This document shows positions 1 to 9,810 of a stretch of DNA of 64,000 nucleotides, in pieces. The stretch covers positions 135,072-199,071 of the forward strand of contig CANFLS010000002.1 of NCBI GenBank assembly GCA_947447955.1. Reading direction: 5' to 3'. The notes below the pieces were generated by a model. The model was not told the origin of the DNA. It was given only the letters and a program-made list of their open reading frames with translations, and did no database searches. The stretch is from Flavobacteriales bacterium. Lineage in GTDB: Bacteria > Bacteroidota > Bacteroidia > NS11-12g > UBA955. How positions within the stretch are numbered: the first letter of the stretch is position 1; every line of letters begins with the position of its first letter. A program made the translations under genes and the position numbers.

Positions 1-6
1 TTTTGG

Positions 7-14
7 TATCTTTG
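7..14 (+). promoter_or_regulatory. Bacteroidota -7 box TATCTTTG of ffh (5 nt before ATG)
   Basis: TATCTTTG followed by TGTCT then ATG at 20; matches TAnnTTTG. Confidence 0.7.
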
Positions 15-19
15 TGTCT

Positions 20-1333
20 ATGTTTGAAAACCTGCAATCCCGGTTAGAAAAAGCGTTCAAATCATTGAAAGGCCAAAGCAATATCAATGAATTAAACGTA
101 GCTGAAACTGTTAAAGAAATCCGAAGAGCCTTAATTGCGGCCGACGTTAACTTTAAGGTTGCAAAAACTTTTACCGACGATGTTTTAGAAAAGGCACGTG
201 GCGAGAATGTAATAAAATCAATTTCTCCAGGTCAATTATTAACGAAAATTGTAAACGACGAACTGGTTAAATTACTCGGTGGTACAACCCAAGAATTATC
301 TACAAAAGGTTCTCCAGCAATTATTTTAATTGCAGGCTTACAAGGATCAGGTAAAACAACATTTACCGGAAAACTAAGTAAATATTTAAAAGCGCAAGGC
401 AAAAACCCGTTGGTGGTTGCCGGCGACGTATACCGACCTGCCGCACGTGAACAATTGCGCGTGTTGGCAAGTCAAACTGAAGTAGGATACTACACCGAAA
501 ATGAAAGTAACAATCCTATTTCTATTGCTGAAAATGCAATAAAATATGCAAAAACGAATAATCACAACGTTGTAATTGTTGATACCGCGGGTCGTATTGC
601 AATTGATAAACAAATGATGGACGAAATTGCATCCCTCAAAAAAGCATTAAATCCTACTGAAATATTATTTGTTGTTGACTCAATGACAGGTCAAGACGCG
701 GTAAATACTGCTAAGAATTTCAATGATGTTCTTGATTTTACAGGCGTGGTTTTGACAAAATTAGATGGTGATACACGCGGTGGTGCTGCCCTTTCTATTA
801 AATCTGTTGTAAACAAACCAATTAAATTTGTTTCTAACGGCGAAAAAATGGATGCTCTCGATGTCTTCCATCCTGATCGTATGGCTGGTCGTATTTTGGG
901 TATGGGTGACGTTATTTCTTTGGTTGAAAGAGCGCAGGCTACTTTCGATGAGGATGAAGCACAGCGTTTATCTAAGAAAATTGCCAAAAACAAATTCGAT
1001 TTTGAAGATTTCTTGAGCCAACTTCAACAAATTAAGAAAATGGGTAACATGAAAGATTTGTTGGGGATGTTGCCAGGTGTGGGAAGTAAAATCAAAGATT
1101 TAGATATTGACGACAATGCCTTTAAAGGAATTGAAGCGCTAATTCAATCAATGACTCCACAGGAAAGAGAAAAACCAGAATTATTAAATGCTAGCCGCAA
1201 ACAAAGAATTGCCATAGGTAGTGGTCGGTCGGTGCAAGAACTCAATAAATTGCTCACTCAATTTACCCAAATGCGCCAAATGATGAAGTCTATGAATAAT
1301 AACAAAGGCAAAATGAAGGGTTTGATGCGTTAA
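20..1333 (+). CDS. ffh: Signal recognition particle protein Ffh (SRP54 GTPase)
   Basis: MFENLQSRLEKAFKSLKGQ..., GLQGSGKTT P-loop, DTAGR, TKLDGDTRGGAALS, Met-rich C-terminus. ORF-track start (GTG 14) overlaps the -7 box; ATG 20 preferred. Confidence 0.97.
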   Translation: MFENLQSRLEKAFKSLKGQSNINELNVAETVKEIRRALIAADVNFKVAKTFTDDVLEKARGENVIKSISPGQLLTKIVNDELVKLLGGTTQELSTKGSPAIILIAGLQGSGKTTFTGKLSKYLKAQGKNPLVVAGDVYRPAAREQLRVLASQTEVGYYTENESNNPISIAENAIKYAKTNNHNVVIVDTAGRIAIDKQMMDEIASLKKALNPTEILFVVDSMTGQDAVNTAKNFNDVLDFTGVVLTKLDGDTRGGAALSIKSVVNKPIKFVSNGEKMDALDVFHPDRMAGRILGMGDVISLVERAQATFDEDEAQRLSKKIAKNKFDFEDFLSQLQQIKKMGNMKDLLGMLPGVGSKIKDLDIDDNAFKGIEALIQSMTPQEREKPELLNASRKQRIAIGSGRSVQELNKLLTQFTQMRQMMKSMNNNKGKMKGLMR

Positions 1334-1339
1334 TAGCAA

Positions 1340-1975
1340 ATGGAAAACCACTTAGCAGATATTCGCAAGGAATATTTAAAGGGACATATTTCGGTAGAAA
1401 TGATGCCTGAAAACCCATTAGAAGCCTTAAAAACTTGGGTTGCCCAAGCCATAGAGGCAAAGGTGGAAGAACCAACTGCCATGAGTATTTGTACTGTTTC
1501 TAAAGATAATATTCCATCGTCTCGACAAGTTTTATTGAAGGAAATTCAATCGGAGGGACTTGTATTTTATACGAACTACAACAGTAGAAAAGGACAAGAA
1601 ATAGAAAACAATCCCAACATTGCATTGAACTTTTTTTGGCCAGCATTAGAGCGTCAAATTAGGGTGCAATGTGTTGCTTCAAAAATTTCATCGGTAGAAA
1701 GTGACACGTATTTTTATTCTAGACCTAAAACTTCTCAAGTTGGTGCCATTGTCAGTAATCAAAGTTCAATTATTGACAGCGATTTAAATTTAGAAGCTGA
1801 AATTGAACGTATTTTAGAGAGTAACAGCGAAATCAAGCGGCCGGAAAATTGGGGAGGATATATTTTAAGACCAAACTACTTTGAATTTTGGCATGGAAGA
1901 GCCAGTCGCGTACATGACCGAATATCCTATAATTTGGAGAATGGCGTTTGGACAAAAAATAGGTTATCACCATAA
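1340..1975 (+). CDS. pdxH: Pyridoxamine 5'-phosphate oxidase
   Basis: SSRQVLLKEI, FYTNYNSRKGQEIENNPNIALNFFWPALERQIRVQ, C-terminal FWHGRASRVHDRISY. Confidence 0.96.
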   Translation: MENHLADIRKEYLKGHISVEMMPENPLEALKTWVAQAIEAKVEEPTAMSICTVSKDNIPSSRQVLLKEIQSEGLVFYTNYNSRKGQEIENNPNIALNFFWPALERQIRVQCVASKISSVESDTYFYSRPKTSQVGAIVSNQSSIIDSDLNLEAEIERILESNSEIKRPENWGGYILRPNYFEFWHGRASRVHDRISYNLENGVWTKNRLSP

Positions 1976-2003
1976 CCTAGAGAGACCAAATTTATAAAAA
2001 GGC

Positions 2004-2034
2004 ATAAAAAAAGGCTACCGTGAAGTAGCCTTAA
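2004..2034 (-). terminator. Intrinsic terminator downstream of the THX gene
   Basis: AAGGCTAC-CGTGA-GTAGCCTT hairpin followed by T-run on the minus strand. Confidence 0.75.
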
Positions 2035-2052
2035 ACTTGGATGAACCAAAAG

Positions 2053-2172
2053 TTATTTCTTTTTAGCTTTTGCTTTTACTTCAACTTTTTTAGTTTCGCG
2101 ATATGGACGTGTTTTTCCATATGAACCCATAAAAATTTTTCCTTTTTTCGTTTTTTTGTCGCCTTTTCCCAT
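2053..2172 (-). CDS. 30S ribosomal protein THX-like (39 aa), missing from ORF track
   Basis: Translation MGKGDKKTKKGKIFMGSYGKTRPYRETKKVEVKAKAKK; MGKGDKKTKxGKIxxGSYGKxRP is the THX signature; followed by terminator. Confidence 0.9.
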   Translation of the reverse strand: MGKGDKKTKKGKIFMGSYGKTRPYRETKKVEVKAKAKKK

Positions 2173-2206
2173 GATAGTTTCTTTTATATATTGTTAATTT
2201 AAATTT

Positions 2207-3034
2207 TTATTTTCCTTGAGCCTTATCTGAAAAGCCCTGCATTAAATCGGTTGAGATACCAGTAAAACTAAAGCCACCGTCGTGGTATAGGTTTTGCATG
2301 GTAACCATTCTGGTATAATCACTGAACAAACTTACGCAATATTGCGCACATTGATCCGCTGAAGCATTTCCCAAAGGACTCATTTGATCTGCGTAATTGT
2401 AAAATGCATCAAATCCACCTACTCCACTACCCGCAGTTGTTTTGGTTGGACTTTGAGAAATTGTATTCACACGCACTTTTTTAGCTTTCCCATAATGGTA
2501 ACCAAAACTACGCGCGTAGCTTTCTAACAAAGCTTTGGCATCGGCCATTTCGCCATAATCTGGGAATGTGCGTTGTGCGGCAATATAACTCAATGCAACA
2601 ATACTACCCCAATCGTTCATGGCATCTGATTTCATTAATGTTTGCATCAAACGATGAAATGACATTGATGAAATATCTAAAGTGGTGTGCATGTAATCAT
2701 AATTAGAATCGGTGTAAGGGTTTTTCTTACGAACATTCAAACTCATACCCACACTATGTAAAACAAAATCAATTTTGCCATTGAAAGCTTTCAACGCGCC
2801 ATCAATTAGGTTTTGTATATCGTCCATTTTGGTAACGTCAGCATAAATTAAAGGGGCGTTTAATTTGGTTGCCAACTCTTCAGTTTGCCCAATTTTAGCA
2901 GCCACAGGAGCGTTTGTTAAAACAATATTCGCGCCTTCGGCATGACACTGTTCAGCAACTTTCCACGCAATAGAAGCTTCGTTTAGCGCTCCAAAAACAA
3001 TTCCGTTTTTACCTTTTAAAATTTGATTTGACAT
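2207..3034 (-). CDS. fabI: Enoyl-[acyl-carrier-protein] reductase (NADH) FabI
   Basis: SDR fold; GIVFGALNEASIAWKVAEQ, YxxxxxK-type active site region, ISQSPTKTTAGSGVGGFD. Confidence 0.93.
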   Translation of the reverse strand: MSNQILKGKNGIVFGALNEASIAWKVAEQCHAEGANIVLTNAPVAAKIGQTEELATKLNAPLIYADVTKMDDIQNLIDGALKAFNGKIDFVLHSVGMSLNVRKKNPYTDSNYDYMHTTLDISSMSFHRLMQTLMKSDAMNDWGSIVALSYIAAQRTFPDYGEMADAKALLESYARSFGYHYGKAKKVRVNTISQSPTKTTAGSGVGGFDAFYNYADQMSPLGNASADQCAQYCVSLFSDYTRMVTMQNLYHDGGFSFTGISTDLMQGFSDKAQGK

Positions 3035-3382
3035 AATAAGATGATGGCAACAAAAATACTCCTATTTACACGAAAATGAAAATGATTTAATCGGTTTTGA
3101 AAAATAGACAGAAAACGGCTTGTTGCAATCTTGCATTATATTATTATATTGTCTTTTACGTGTAATTTTGAAATTTGACATTTCAAATTATTTCAATTGC
3201 GATTTCTTAGAAGAGTGTTTTCAAAGTCAATGATTATCCATTATTTATCAAAATCTTAGCACTAATTCAAACAATGAAAGTTCAAAAAAATGTCATTATT
3301 AATTAGATTTCCTTTAATTCATGTCGTGCAATTTGAAAATGTGAAAATTAAGTCTTTTATTTACATATAATTTTAAATAAAT

Positions 3383-6118
3383 ATGAAGAAACATATACTA
3401 TCCATTTGTCTCACACTATTCATAGGTGTAAATCTATTTGGTCAATTGGTTCAAATAAATCAACCAATTGTGAATGATTTACCGATAAAAAATACCTACG
3501 GTAAAATCAATGGTAGATCCGCTACAAATCCAAAAAGTTGTAAAGGAGATACAAGCTATTTCCCAAATATCGGTTCTACTCAATACCAAACCTTATCTAT
3601 TGGTACAGGTCAAGGGTTAGGTCAATTTTATGGAGCACCAACAGAAATAACGGTTTCTGGTTTTAGATTTTATGGATTCTTTCAATATGATACTGCTAAA
3701 AAAGTAACGAAGACTTCAATCAAATGTAGAATCTACAAAGCGGGTGCCGATTCTTTGCCGACAGGTTCGCCATTGGCAACCACTGTGATTCAAATTGACA
3801 CCATTCAAGGTGTGCTATATTTAAGCAGAATGACAAGAAACGTCGTTTTCTCCTCTCCAATAGTTTGTAATTTCCCATATATTATTACTGTTGAATCAGA
3901 TAGCACAAATTCTAGACCAGGTATAGTATCAAACTCTTGGACATACGGAGATGGCGATTACAGAAACTTAGCCGTTGGTTCAGTAAGTGGCAAATGGTAC
4001 CGTTGTTTACAATTGAATATCGCAGGAACAACATTTAATGCCCACATGCAATTGTATCCTTTTGTTAAATATAAATTCGGAACTGATTTTACTCCAAATT
4101 TGAATTGTTACAATGCTACAGATACAATTCGTTTGACAAACCTTTTTAAAGGTAGCGTAAATGGAAGCGTATTTTACAACTACTATCACTATTATGAAGA
4201 ATTGGGTTATGGTTATGATAGATATTGTCATAATTGGGTAATTAATAATTCAAACTACTTTTATAACACTGTAGATTTAAAATACAAACCAGCAGTTAAA
4301 ACTAATTTAAACATCGAACTGCGTTCAATGGTTGTAAGTTACACAAGTGGAGTTTGTTGGGATACCACTATTAAAACTGTAGAATTTAGGCCTATTACAC
4401 CATCATTATTAAAACCTGCAAATGGTTGTATTGGTGATACATTAAAAATTGGAATTTCTGGTGACGCAGGTTCAACATTAAACTGGTATCGCAAAGTGAC
4501 CGATACAAAACCATTTAATTTAGGCAATTCATACGTTGTAAATAATTTGCAAAAAGCTGATACATTTGTAGTTCTAGCAACCAACGGAAGTTGCACATCT
4601 GGTTTCTTAACCATTAATCTAGCCGCGAATAAATACCCTACTAAAATTACAACCCGCAACGATTCATTATGCTCAAGTGCAACTGCCAATTTAATTGCAA
4701 ACGCTGATAATGGCCAAATTGATTGGTATAATTCTTCAACAGGTGGTACCAAAGTTTATACAGGAAATACATTAACAACAACTAAATTATATAATGACAC
4801 CTCATTTTACGTAACCGCCAATAACAACGGTTGTGCTTATAAAGGTTCACGTATTTTGGTTAAAGCCTTTGTTGGAAGTTCATTTGCACCACCATTACCT
4901 ACGGTTGTAACGGATACAACAGTATGTTTTACTTCTACAAAAAATTACACATTAAGCGCATCTACCACTAGTGGCAATACTTGTAGATGGTACGACGTAG
5001 CATTGGGTGGTAAACCAATAAGTACAGGAAATACATATTCTATCAGTTTAAACATCAGAGGAACTTCTACGTATTACGTTGAATCATGGAATGGAAACTG
5101 CGGAAGCGGTAGAACACCTGTAAATATTTTGGCAGCAAAATATCCCCCAACATTTGTTAAAAAGAATGCTACCATTTGTTCTGGTGATTCAGCGAAAATT
5201 TCTGCATCAACCATGTGGGGTAATATTGATTGGTACATGGACAAAAAAACAACAACATCCTTTTCTAGTGAAAAATTCTTGACGTTGGGTGGCTTAACAA
5301 ATCCAAAAAACTACATTTATTTTAAAACCAAGGATACCGTTTGCATAAATCCTAATTTTGATAGTGTTTTGGTAACCGTAAATACATTCCCTAAAGTAAC
5401 CAAAGAAATACACCAAGATGTTTGTCAAAAGGCATTGGGTGAATTGGGTGTTGAAATTCCATCTGGAAATGTATATTGGTATGAAGACGATCAAACTGTA
5501 ACCGTTTTTGCTACCGGCAAAACTGTTTCTTTGGGTCAAATGTGGTCTAACATCACTTTGTATTACCAAACAGAAGCGAATGGCTGTTACAGCCCAAAAA
5601 CGCCTTTAACAATAAACGCATTGCCTCGACCAACCGCAGGATTCACATGGACATTGGCTTGGCCTAGAAAAGTATCTTGTGTTCCTATTACAACCACGGG
5701 TATGACATTCAAATGGTATTGGGGTGATGGTGCAAATACAACAGGTTTAGGTGTTAACGCAAAACATCAATATGCAGATGAGGGAGATTATGTAATCAAA
5801 TTGGTTACAACTAGCACAACCAATGGTTGCACAGACACTGCAGACATTCCAGTTTCAGTAAGTCATTTGAGTACAAAAAATATTTCTAACCCAGCGGTTA
5901 AAATTTATCCTAATCCTGCACAAATTGGAAATATACTAACCATTTCTGGAATCAACGTTACAGAAATCAAATGGTTTGATATCAGTGGAAGAGAAATTGC
6001 TACAGAAAAAGTAATTGAAAACAATACAATTATTCCATCAAAATTAAGCCAAGGATTATACTTCATTCAAGGCAGAAATAAAGACCAAGTATTTAAAGCA
6101 ACAATTCAAATACAATAA
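3383..6118 (+). CDS. Secreted T9SS cargo protein with Ig-like repeats, a PKD domain and type A C-terminal sorting domain
   Basis: Signal peptide; repeated ICSGDSAKI...IDWY Ig_7-like modules; YWGDGANTTGLGVNAKHQYADEGDYVIKLVTT (PKD); C-term VKIYPNPA...LSQGLYFIQG. Confidence 0.88.
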   Translation: MKKHILSICLTLFIGVNLFGQLVQINQPIVNDLPIKNTYGKINGRSATNPKSCKGDTSYFPNIGSTQYQTLSIGTGQGLGQFYGAPTEITVSGFRFYGFFQYDTAKKVTKTSIKCRIYKAGADSLPTGSPLATTVIQIDTIQGVLYLSRMTRNVVFSSPIVCNFPYIITVESDSTNSRPGIVSNSWTYGDGDYRNLAVGSVSGKWYRCLQLNIAGTTFNAHMQLYPFVKYKFGTDFTPNLNCYNATDTIRLTNLFKGSVNGSVFYNYYHYYEELGYGYDRYCHNWVINNSNYFYNTVDLKYKPAVKTNLNIELRSMVVSYTSGVCWDTTIKTVEFRPITPSLLKPANGCIGDTLKIGISGDAGSTLNWYRKVTDTKPFNLGNSYVVNNLQKADTFVVLATNGSCTSGFLTINLAANKYPTKITTRNDSLCSSATANLIANADNGQIDWYNSSTGGTKVYTGNTLTTTKLYNDTSFYVTANNNGCAYKGSRILVKAFVGSSFAPPLPTVVTDTTVCFTSTKNYTLSASTTSGNTCRWYDVALGGKPISTGNTYSISLNIRGTSTYYVESWNGNCGSGRTPVNILAAKYPPTFVKKNATICSGDSAKISASTMWGNIDWYMDKKTTTSFSSEKFLTLGGLTNPKNYIYFKTKDTVCINPNFDSVLVTVNTFPKVTKEIHQDVCQKALGELGVEIPSGNVYWYEDDQTVTVFATGKTVSLGQMWSNITLYYQTEANGCYSPKTPLTINALPRPTAGFTWTLAWPRKVSCVPITTTGMTFKWYWGDGANTTGLGVNAKHQYADEGDYVIKLVTTSTTNGCTDTADIPVSVSHLSTKNISNPAVKIYPNPAQIGNILTISGINVTEIKWFDISGREIATEKVIENNTIIPSKLSQGLYFIQGRNKDQVFKATIQIQ

Positions 6119-6139
6119 ATTTAGAGCAAAACTAAATAT

Positions 6140-6171
6140 AAAAAAGGACGCAATAAAATGCGTCCTTTTTT
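6140..6171. terminator. Bidirectional intrinsic terminator between convergent genes
   Basis: AAAAAAGGACGCA-ATAAAA-TGCGTCCTTTTTT. Confidence 0.88.
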
Positions 6172-6182
6172 ATTGTATACGT

Positions 6183-7211
6183 TTACGATTCAACATCTTT
6201 GAATCCCATTGACATTAAATTAAATGCCATTACAAGAATCATAATTGCCAAGCCCGGTATGATTGCCAAATAAGCCTGATCCAATACCAAATATCCTAGG
6301 TTTTCTTTCACCATAATTCCCCAACTTGGAGTTGGTGGAGCAACACCTAATCCCAAAAATCCCAATCCTGCTTCCAATAGTATTGCGGCAGCAAAGTTTG
6401 TAGTTGCCAACACCGAAAGAGAACCTTTTAAATTCGGTAAAATATGCTTGAACATGATATAAAACGAAGAAAATCCTGTAATCTTTGCCGACAAAATAAA
6501 CTCTCTGTTTTTCATCTGCATGGTTTGCCCTCTTACAACCCTAGCAACTTCTACCCAGCTACTTAAGCCTGTTGCAAGCAAAACTTGAAAATAGCCTTTT
6601 CCTAGAAAGAAACTCAAACCAAGGGCAATCAAAAGTGTAGGCACCGACCAAAAAACGGTTATCAACCAAGTCAAAACCAAATCTATTTTCCCGCCAAAAT
6701 AACCTGAAATCAATCCAATAAATACACCAATAATCAATGAGATCATCATTGACAAAAAGCCAATGCTCAGCGAAACACGGGTACCAATTACCAAGCGGCT
6801 ATAAATATCTCTGCCAAATCTGTCAGTACCAAGTATGAATTTTCTTGACTGTATTTTTCGTCCCTCAATAGAATCTAAAAGAACAGTTTTTACCAACCCA
6901 GTTTTTTCATTAAAAAAGGTAACTGAATTATTTTTGAGGGATGTTTTATCTCCATCCGAAACTGAAATCAACTCGCCCAAACCATCATCACCGGTTAACC
7001 AGTAAAAGAAAGACCTAGGAGCAATCCTGTTTTTTTCAACGTATTTAACCTGGGTTCCTGGCGACAAACTCGCCCATTCTGGCATAATTTGATTCGCATC
7101 TACTGAAGAATCAGGAGTAATTGAATATCCCAAAATACCCAATACAAAAAAGAAGGCACATACCGAAAATCCAGTAACAAATAAAGATTGTTTAAATAGT
7201 TTTCTTAACAT
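6183..7211 (-). CDS. ABC transporter permease, DppC/OppC-type
   Basis: LGTDRFGRDIYSRLVIGTRVSLSIG and LLEAGLGFLGLGVAPPTPSWGIMV EAA-loop region. Confidence 0.92.
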   Translation of the reverse strand: MLRKLFKQSLFVTGFSVCAFFFVLGILGYSITPDSSVDANQIMPEWASLSPGTQVKYVEKNRIAPRSFFYWLTGDDGLGELISVSDGDKTSLKNNSVTFFNEKTGLVKTVLLDSIEGRKIQSRKFILGTDRFGRDIYSRLVIGTRVSLSIGFLSMMISLIIGVFIGLISGYFGGKIDLVLTWLITVFWSVPTLLIALGLSFFLGKGYFQVLLATGLSSWVEVARVVRGQTMQMKNREFILSAKITGFSSFYIMFKHILPNLKGSLSVLATTNFAAAILLEAGLGFLGLGVAPPTPSWGIMVKENLGYLVLDQAYLAIIPGLAIMILVMAFNLMSMGFKDVES

Positions 7212-8658
7212 GATTTATGCCATTTTTATGATACAAATCAAGCGCAGCTATTATCGCAGTATATGCCCACAAAGGAACTGCCACTTTATCATATTGACTA
7301 TAATTATTCAACACCGCATGGGTATAATATGTCATTAAACTCAGCAAAGCGATATATCCAGTTAACTTTACTTTCAACTCAGTAGCATTATAAATTACCT
7401 TGAAACCATAGGATATTGTAGTTAAAACTACGATAACCAAAATAGCCAAGCCAATGTATCCCATTTCGCTCATTGCCGAAAAAAATTCGCTGTGGGCATC
7501 TCCTAAATCGCCTGAGTTGGTGCTAATTAATGTAAGTTCGGAACTCTTTTGAAAAGGGCCGTATTTGAAAACATATGTTCCTGGACCAAAACCAAACAAA
7601 GGACGTTCTGAAACCATGCGAGCAGCACAGTTCCATCTATTAATCCTTTCTAAATTACTTGGATCGGTGGTGATATTACTTACGGACTTAACATGTCCCT
7701 CCAACTCATCACTGCTCCCTTGTTTGTTAGATTCTAATGAATACAATATATCATCTTGTTTCACAACTGCTATTGTAGAAACCGTGAATAAAACAATGAG
7801 TATCCAAGAAAAGCGGATTTTCATTCTTAATAACGTATAAAGACCTGCAGAAACTATTAAACTTAACCAAGTTGCCCGTGTAAAGCTTACAATGATGCCA
7901 AATAATAAAACCAACAGTAGGAATATAAATACAGGACTAAAAAAGACGTGTACATTAAATTGACGGATATAAAATGTATAAAAAACGAGTACAAAAAAAG
8001 CAAAAGCAATGGCAGCAGCATACATTCCATGATCTGGAAAAAATGGCCATGAAATTCCATAACTAGAACTTCTAGAGAATCCATCGGCAGAATGCATGAC
8101 CAGGGTATACATTACCAATAAGAGTGTGAAAATTGTAAATGCTCTTAAAAACCAATGTATTCGATTGTAATCTTTAAATATTTTAACCGCAAAAAAGAAG
8201 AATAAGGTTATATACCAAGTTCTGGCAAGCGCAAATTTAAAACTCACTAATGGCATTGAACTAAAAACACTCGATACCCAGAGCCAAATTACATAGGCAA
8301 AAACAACAAGAACCAATGGGTGCTTGAAAATTGCTTTATCTATTGATCCATTTTTTAAAACATGAAACAGCAGCAACAGAAACAATAGGATATAAACGGG
8401 CTCTGTAGGCAACGACATACCCAATCCTCCCCCCAAATTATCATAATTAATTGATAGTGGCGCCAAAGCACCAAAAAACAATAAGGCTTTCTCAGTATGA
8501 AGAATACAGGCTAAAAAAACCAAAACAACTACAGGTATCAAAAACATCCAATACCATTGGAACACAGCAGCCGCTGCAAATAGAAATGCCAAAAGCACAC
8601 TGCCAACAATAAGCAGGATTTTTTGTTTCGGAAGAAACTGTGCAGGCAATAAATTCAT
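7192..8658 (-). CDS. O-antigen ligase / polymerase family membrane protein
   Basis: Multiple TM helices; FGFGPGTYVFKYGPF and DAHSEFFSAMSEMGYIGL typical of Wzy_C proteins. Confidence 0.85.
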   Translation of the reverse strand: MNLLPAQFLPKQKILLIVGSVLLAFLFAAAAVFQWYWMFLIPVVVLVFLACILHTEKALLFFGALAPLSINYDNLGGGLGMSLPTEPVYILLFLLLLFHVLKNGSIDKAIFKHPLVLVVFAYVIWLWVSSVFSSMPLVSFKFALARTWYITLFFFFAVKIFKDYNRIHWFLRAFTIFTLLLVMYTLVMHSADGFSRSSSYGISWPFFPDHGMYAAAIAFAFFVLVFYTFYIRQFNVHVFFSPVFIFLLLVLLFGIIVSFTRATWLSLIVSAGLYTLLRMKIRFSWILIVLFTVSTIAVVKQDDILYSLESNKQGSSDELEGHVKSVSNITTDPSNLERINRWNCAARMVSERPLFGFGPGTYVFKYGPFQKSSELTLISTNSGDLGDAHSEFFSAMSEMGYIGLAILVIVVLTTISYGFKVIYNATELKVKLTGYIALLSLMTYYTHAVLNNYSQYDKVAVPLWAYTAIIAALDLYHKNGINHVKKTI

Positions 8659-8661
8659 GGA

Positions 8662-9711
8662 TTATTTTCTGCGGAACAATTCAAAACAAGCCAAGAAAAT
8701 AGACGTTGCTATAAATGTTCCTATCAATGAAATAATAATGATAAAGGTTCTTTTAGGCCAAGCTTTGATTTCAGGCACAGTAGCAGACTCAACTGTGAAT
8801 TTGTGCGATAATGTTTCTCCAACGTCAACTTTACGTTTTTCGAACTGGGTAATCAAATCGCTCTCCTTTTCTTCCTCTAACTTAATTAATTCATTTAAGG
8901 CAATGTAATCACCACCACTTGCAACCAAAGTTTTTTGCTCTTCAAGTAATTTCTTCATTTCAGAAACTTTACCACTAGACTGCGCTTTGTAAATTTCCTC
9001 CGCTAAAGCCCTACTTTGCTCTTCGTAGTTCGTAACTCCTTGCTGACCTAATTTTCTCAACTCATCTTTGATGTTTTGAATTTTCCCTTGCTTGTCCTTT
9101 AATGCCCTCTCAACAATTTGTAAAGCAGGAGTAGCAACTTGGTTTTGAATTTCAGTGGTAATACTATCGTATAAGATTGCAATTCCATTGGCCAAATCAG
9201 CTGCCATTTTAGGATTCTCATCCAATACTAAAATTTCAATACTCAGGTAACGTGTTCTGTTAAAGCTAAAATTTTCTTTAATTTTATTATCAAGTGCATA
9301 TTGAGGAAATTGTTCTGTTTTAGGATCAATACCATAATGTTTCATCAGTTGGAAATTTCTAACCAAACGACCCAATAAAGTACCTGATTGTAAAACTTGC
9401 AACGCTTTTTCTGCTTCTATTTCTTCCCCAAATTCCAAAGGATCTGATTGACGCTGATTTAACTCAGTAAGCAATGCATTTGAAATTGAGTTGTTTTTGG
9501 TGGGATAAAAAATATGTCGTGCAGAATATTTAGGCTTTGTAATTGCAGGATGAGTAAGCACCACCGAAAAAACAATTGCACAAATTGCACTAATTATAAA
9601 TACTTTTCTCCACCGCCAAAAGAAATTTACTACACCAACTAAAGTAATTGGCTTAACTTCACTTTCATTAATTAAATTATTTTCAGAGCTGGATAGATTA
9701 TCTTGATTCAT
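8662..9711 (-). CDS. Wzz/chain-length determinant family protein
   Basis: N- and C-terminal TM segments, central coiled coil, VESATVPEIKAWPKRTFIIIISLIGTF C-terminal motif. Confidence 0.85.
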   Translation of the reverse strand: MNQDNLSSSENNLINESEVKPITLVGVVNFFWRWRKVFIISAICAIVFSVVLTHPAITKPKYSARHIFYPTKNNSISNALLTELNQRQSDPLEFGEEIEAEKALQVLQSGTLLGRLVRNFQLMKHYGIDPKTEQFPQYALDNKIKENFSFNRTRYLSIEILVLDENPKMAADLANGIAILYDSITTEIQNQVATPALQIVERALKDKQGKIQNIKDELRKLGQQGVTNYEEQSRALAEEIYKAQSSGKVSEMKKLLEEQKTLVASGGDYIALNELIKLEEEKESDLITQFEKRKVDVGETLSHKFTVESATVPEIKAWPKRTFIIIISLIGTFIATSIFLACFELFRRK

Positions 9712-9810
9712 GTTTTTAATTATACGCTTTCAAAAATATCTAAACGAAACGATTATCTAATCTATTTCCTAAGAAATATTAAGATTATCCACAATTTTTT
9801 TTAGTTTTTA

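Noticed and set aside
3120-3382. AT-rich intergenic tract, considered as replication origin or ncRNA
   Set aside because: No DnaA-box cluster and no convincing conserved RNA structure visible; only one small inverted repeat reported.
4339-4752. 137-aa antisense ORF inside the T9SS protein gene
   Set aside because: Wholly antisense to a well-supported gene, no recognisable domain, and no promoter seen.
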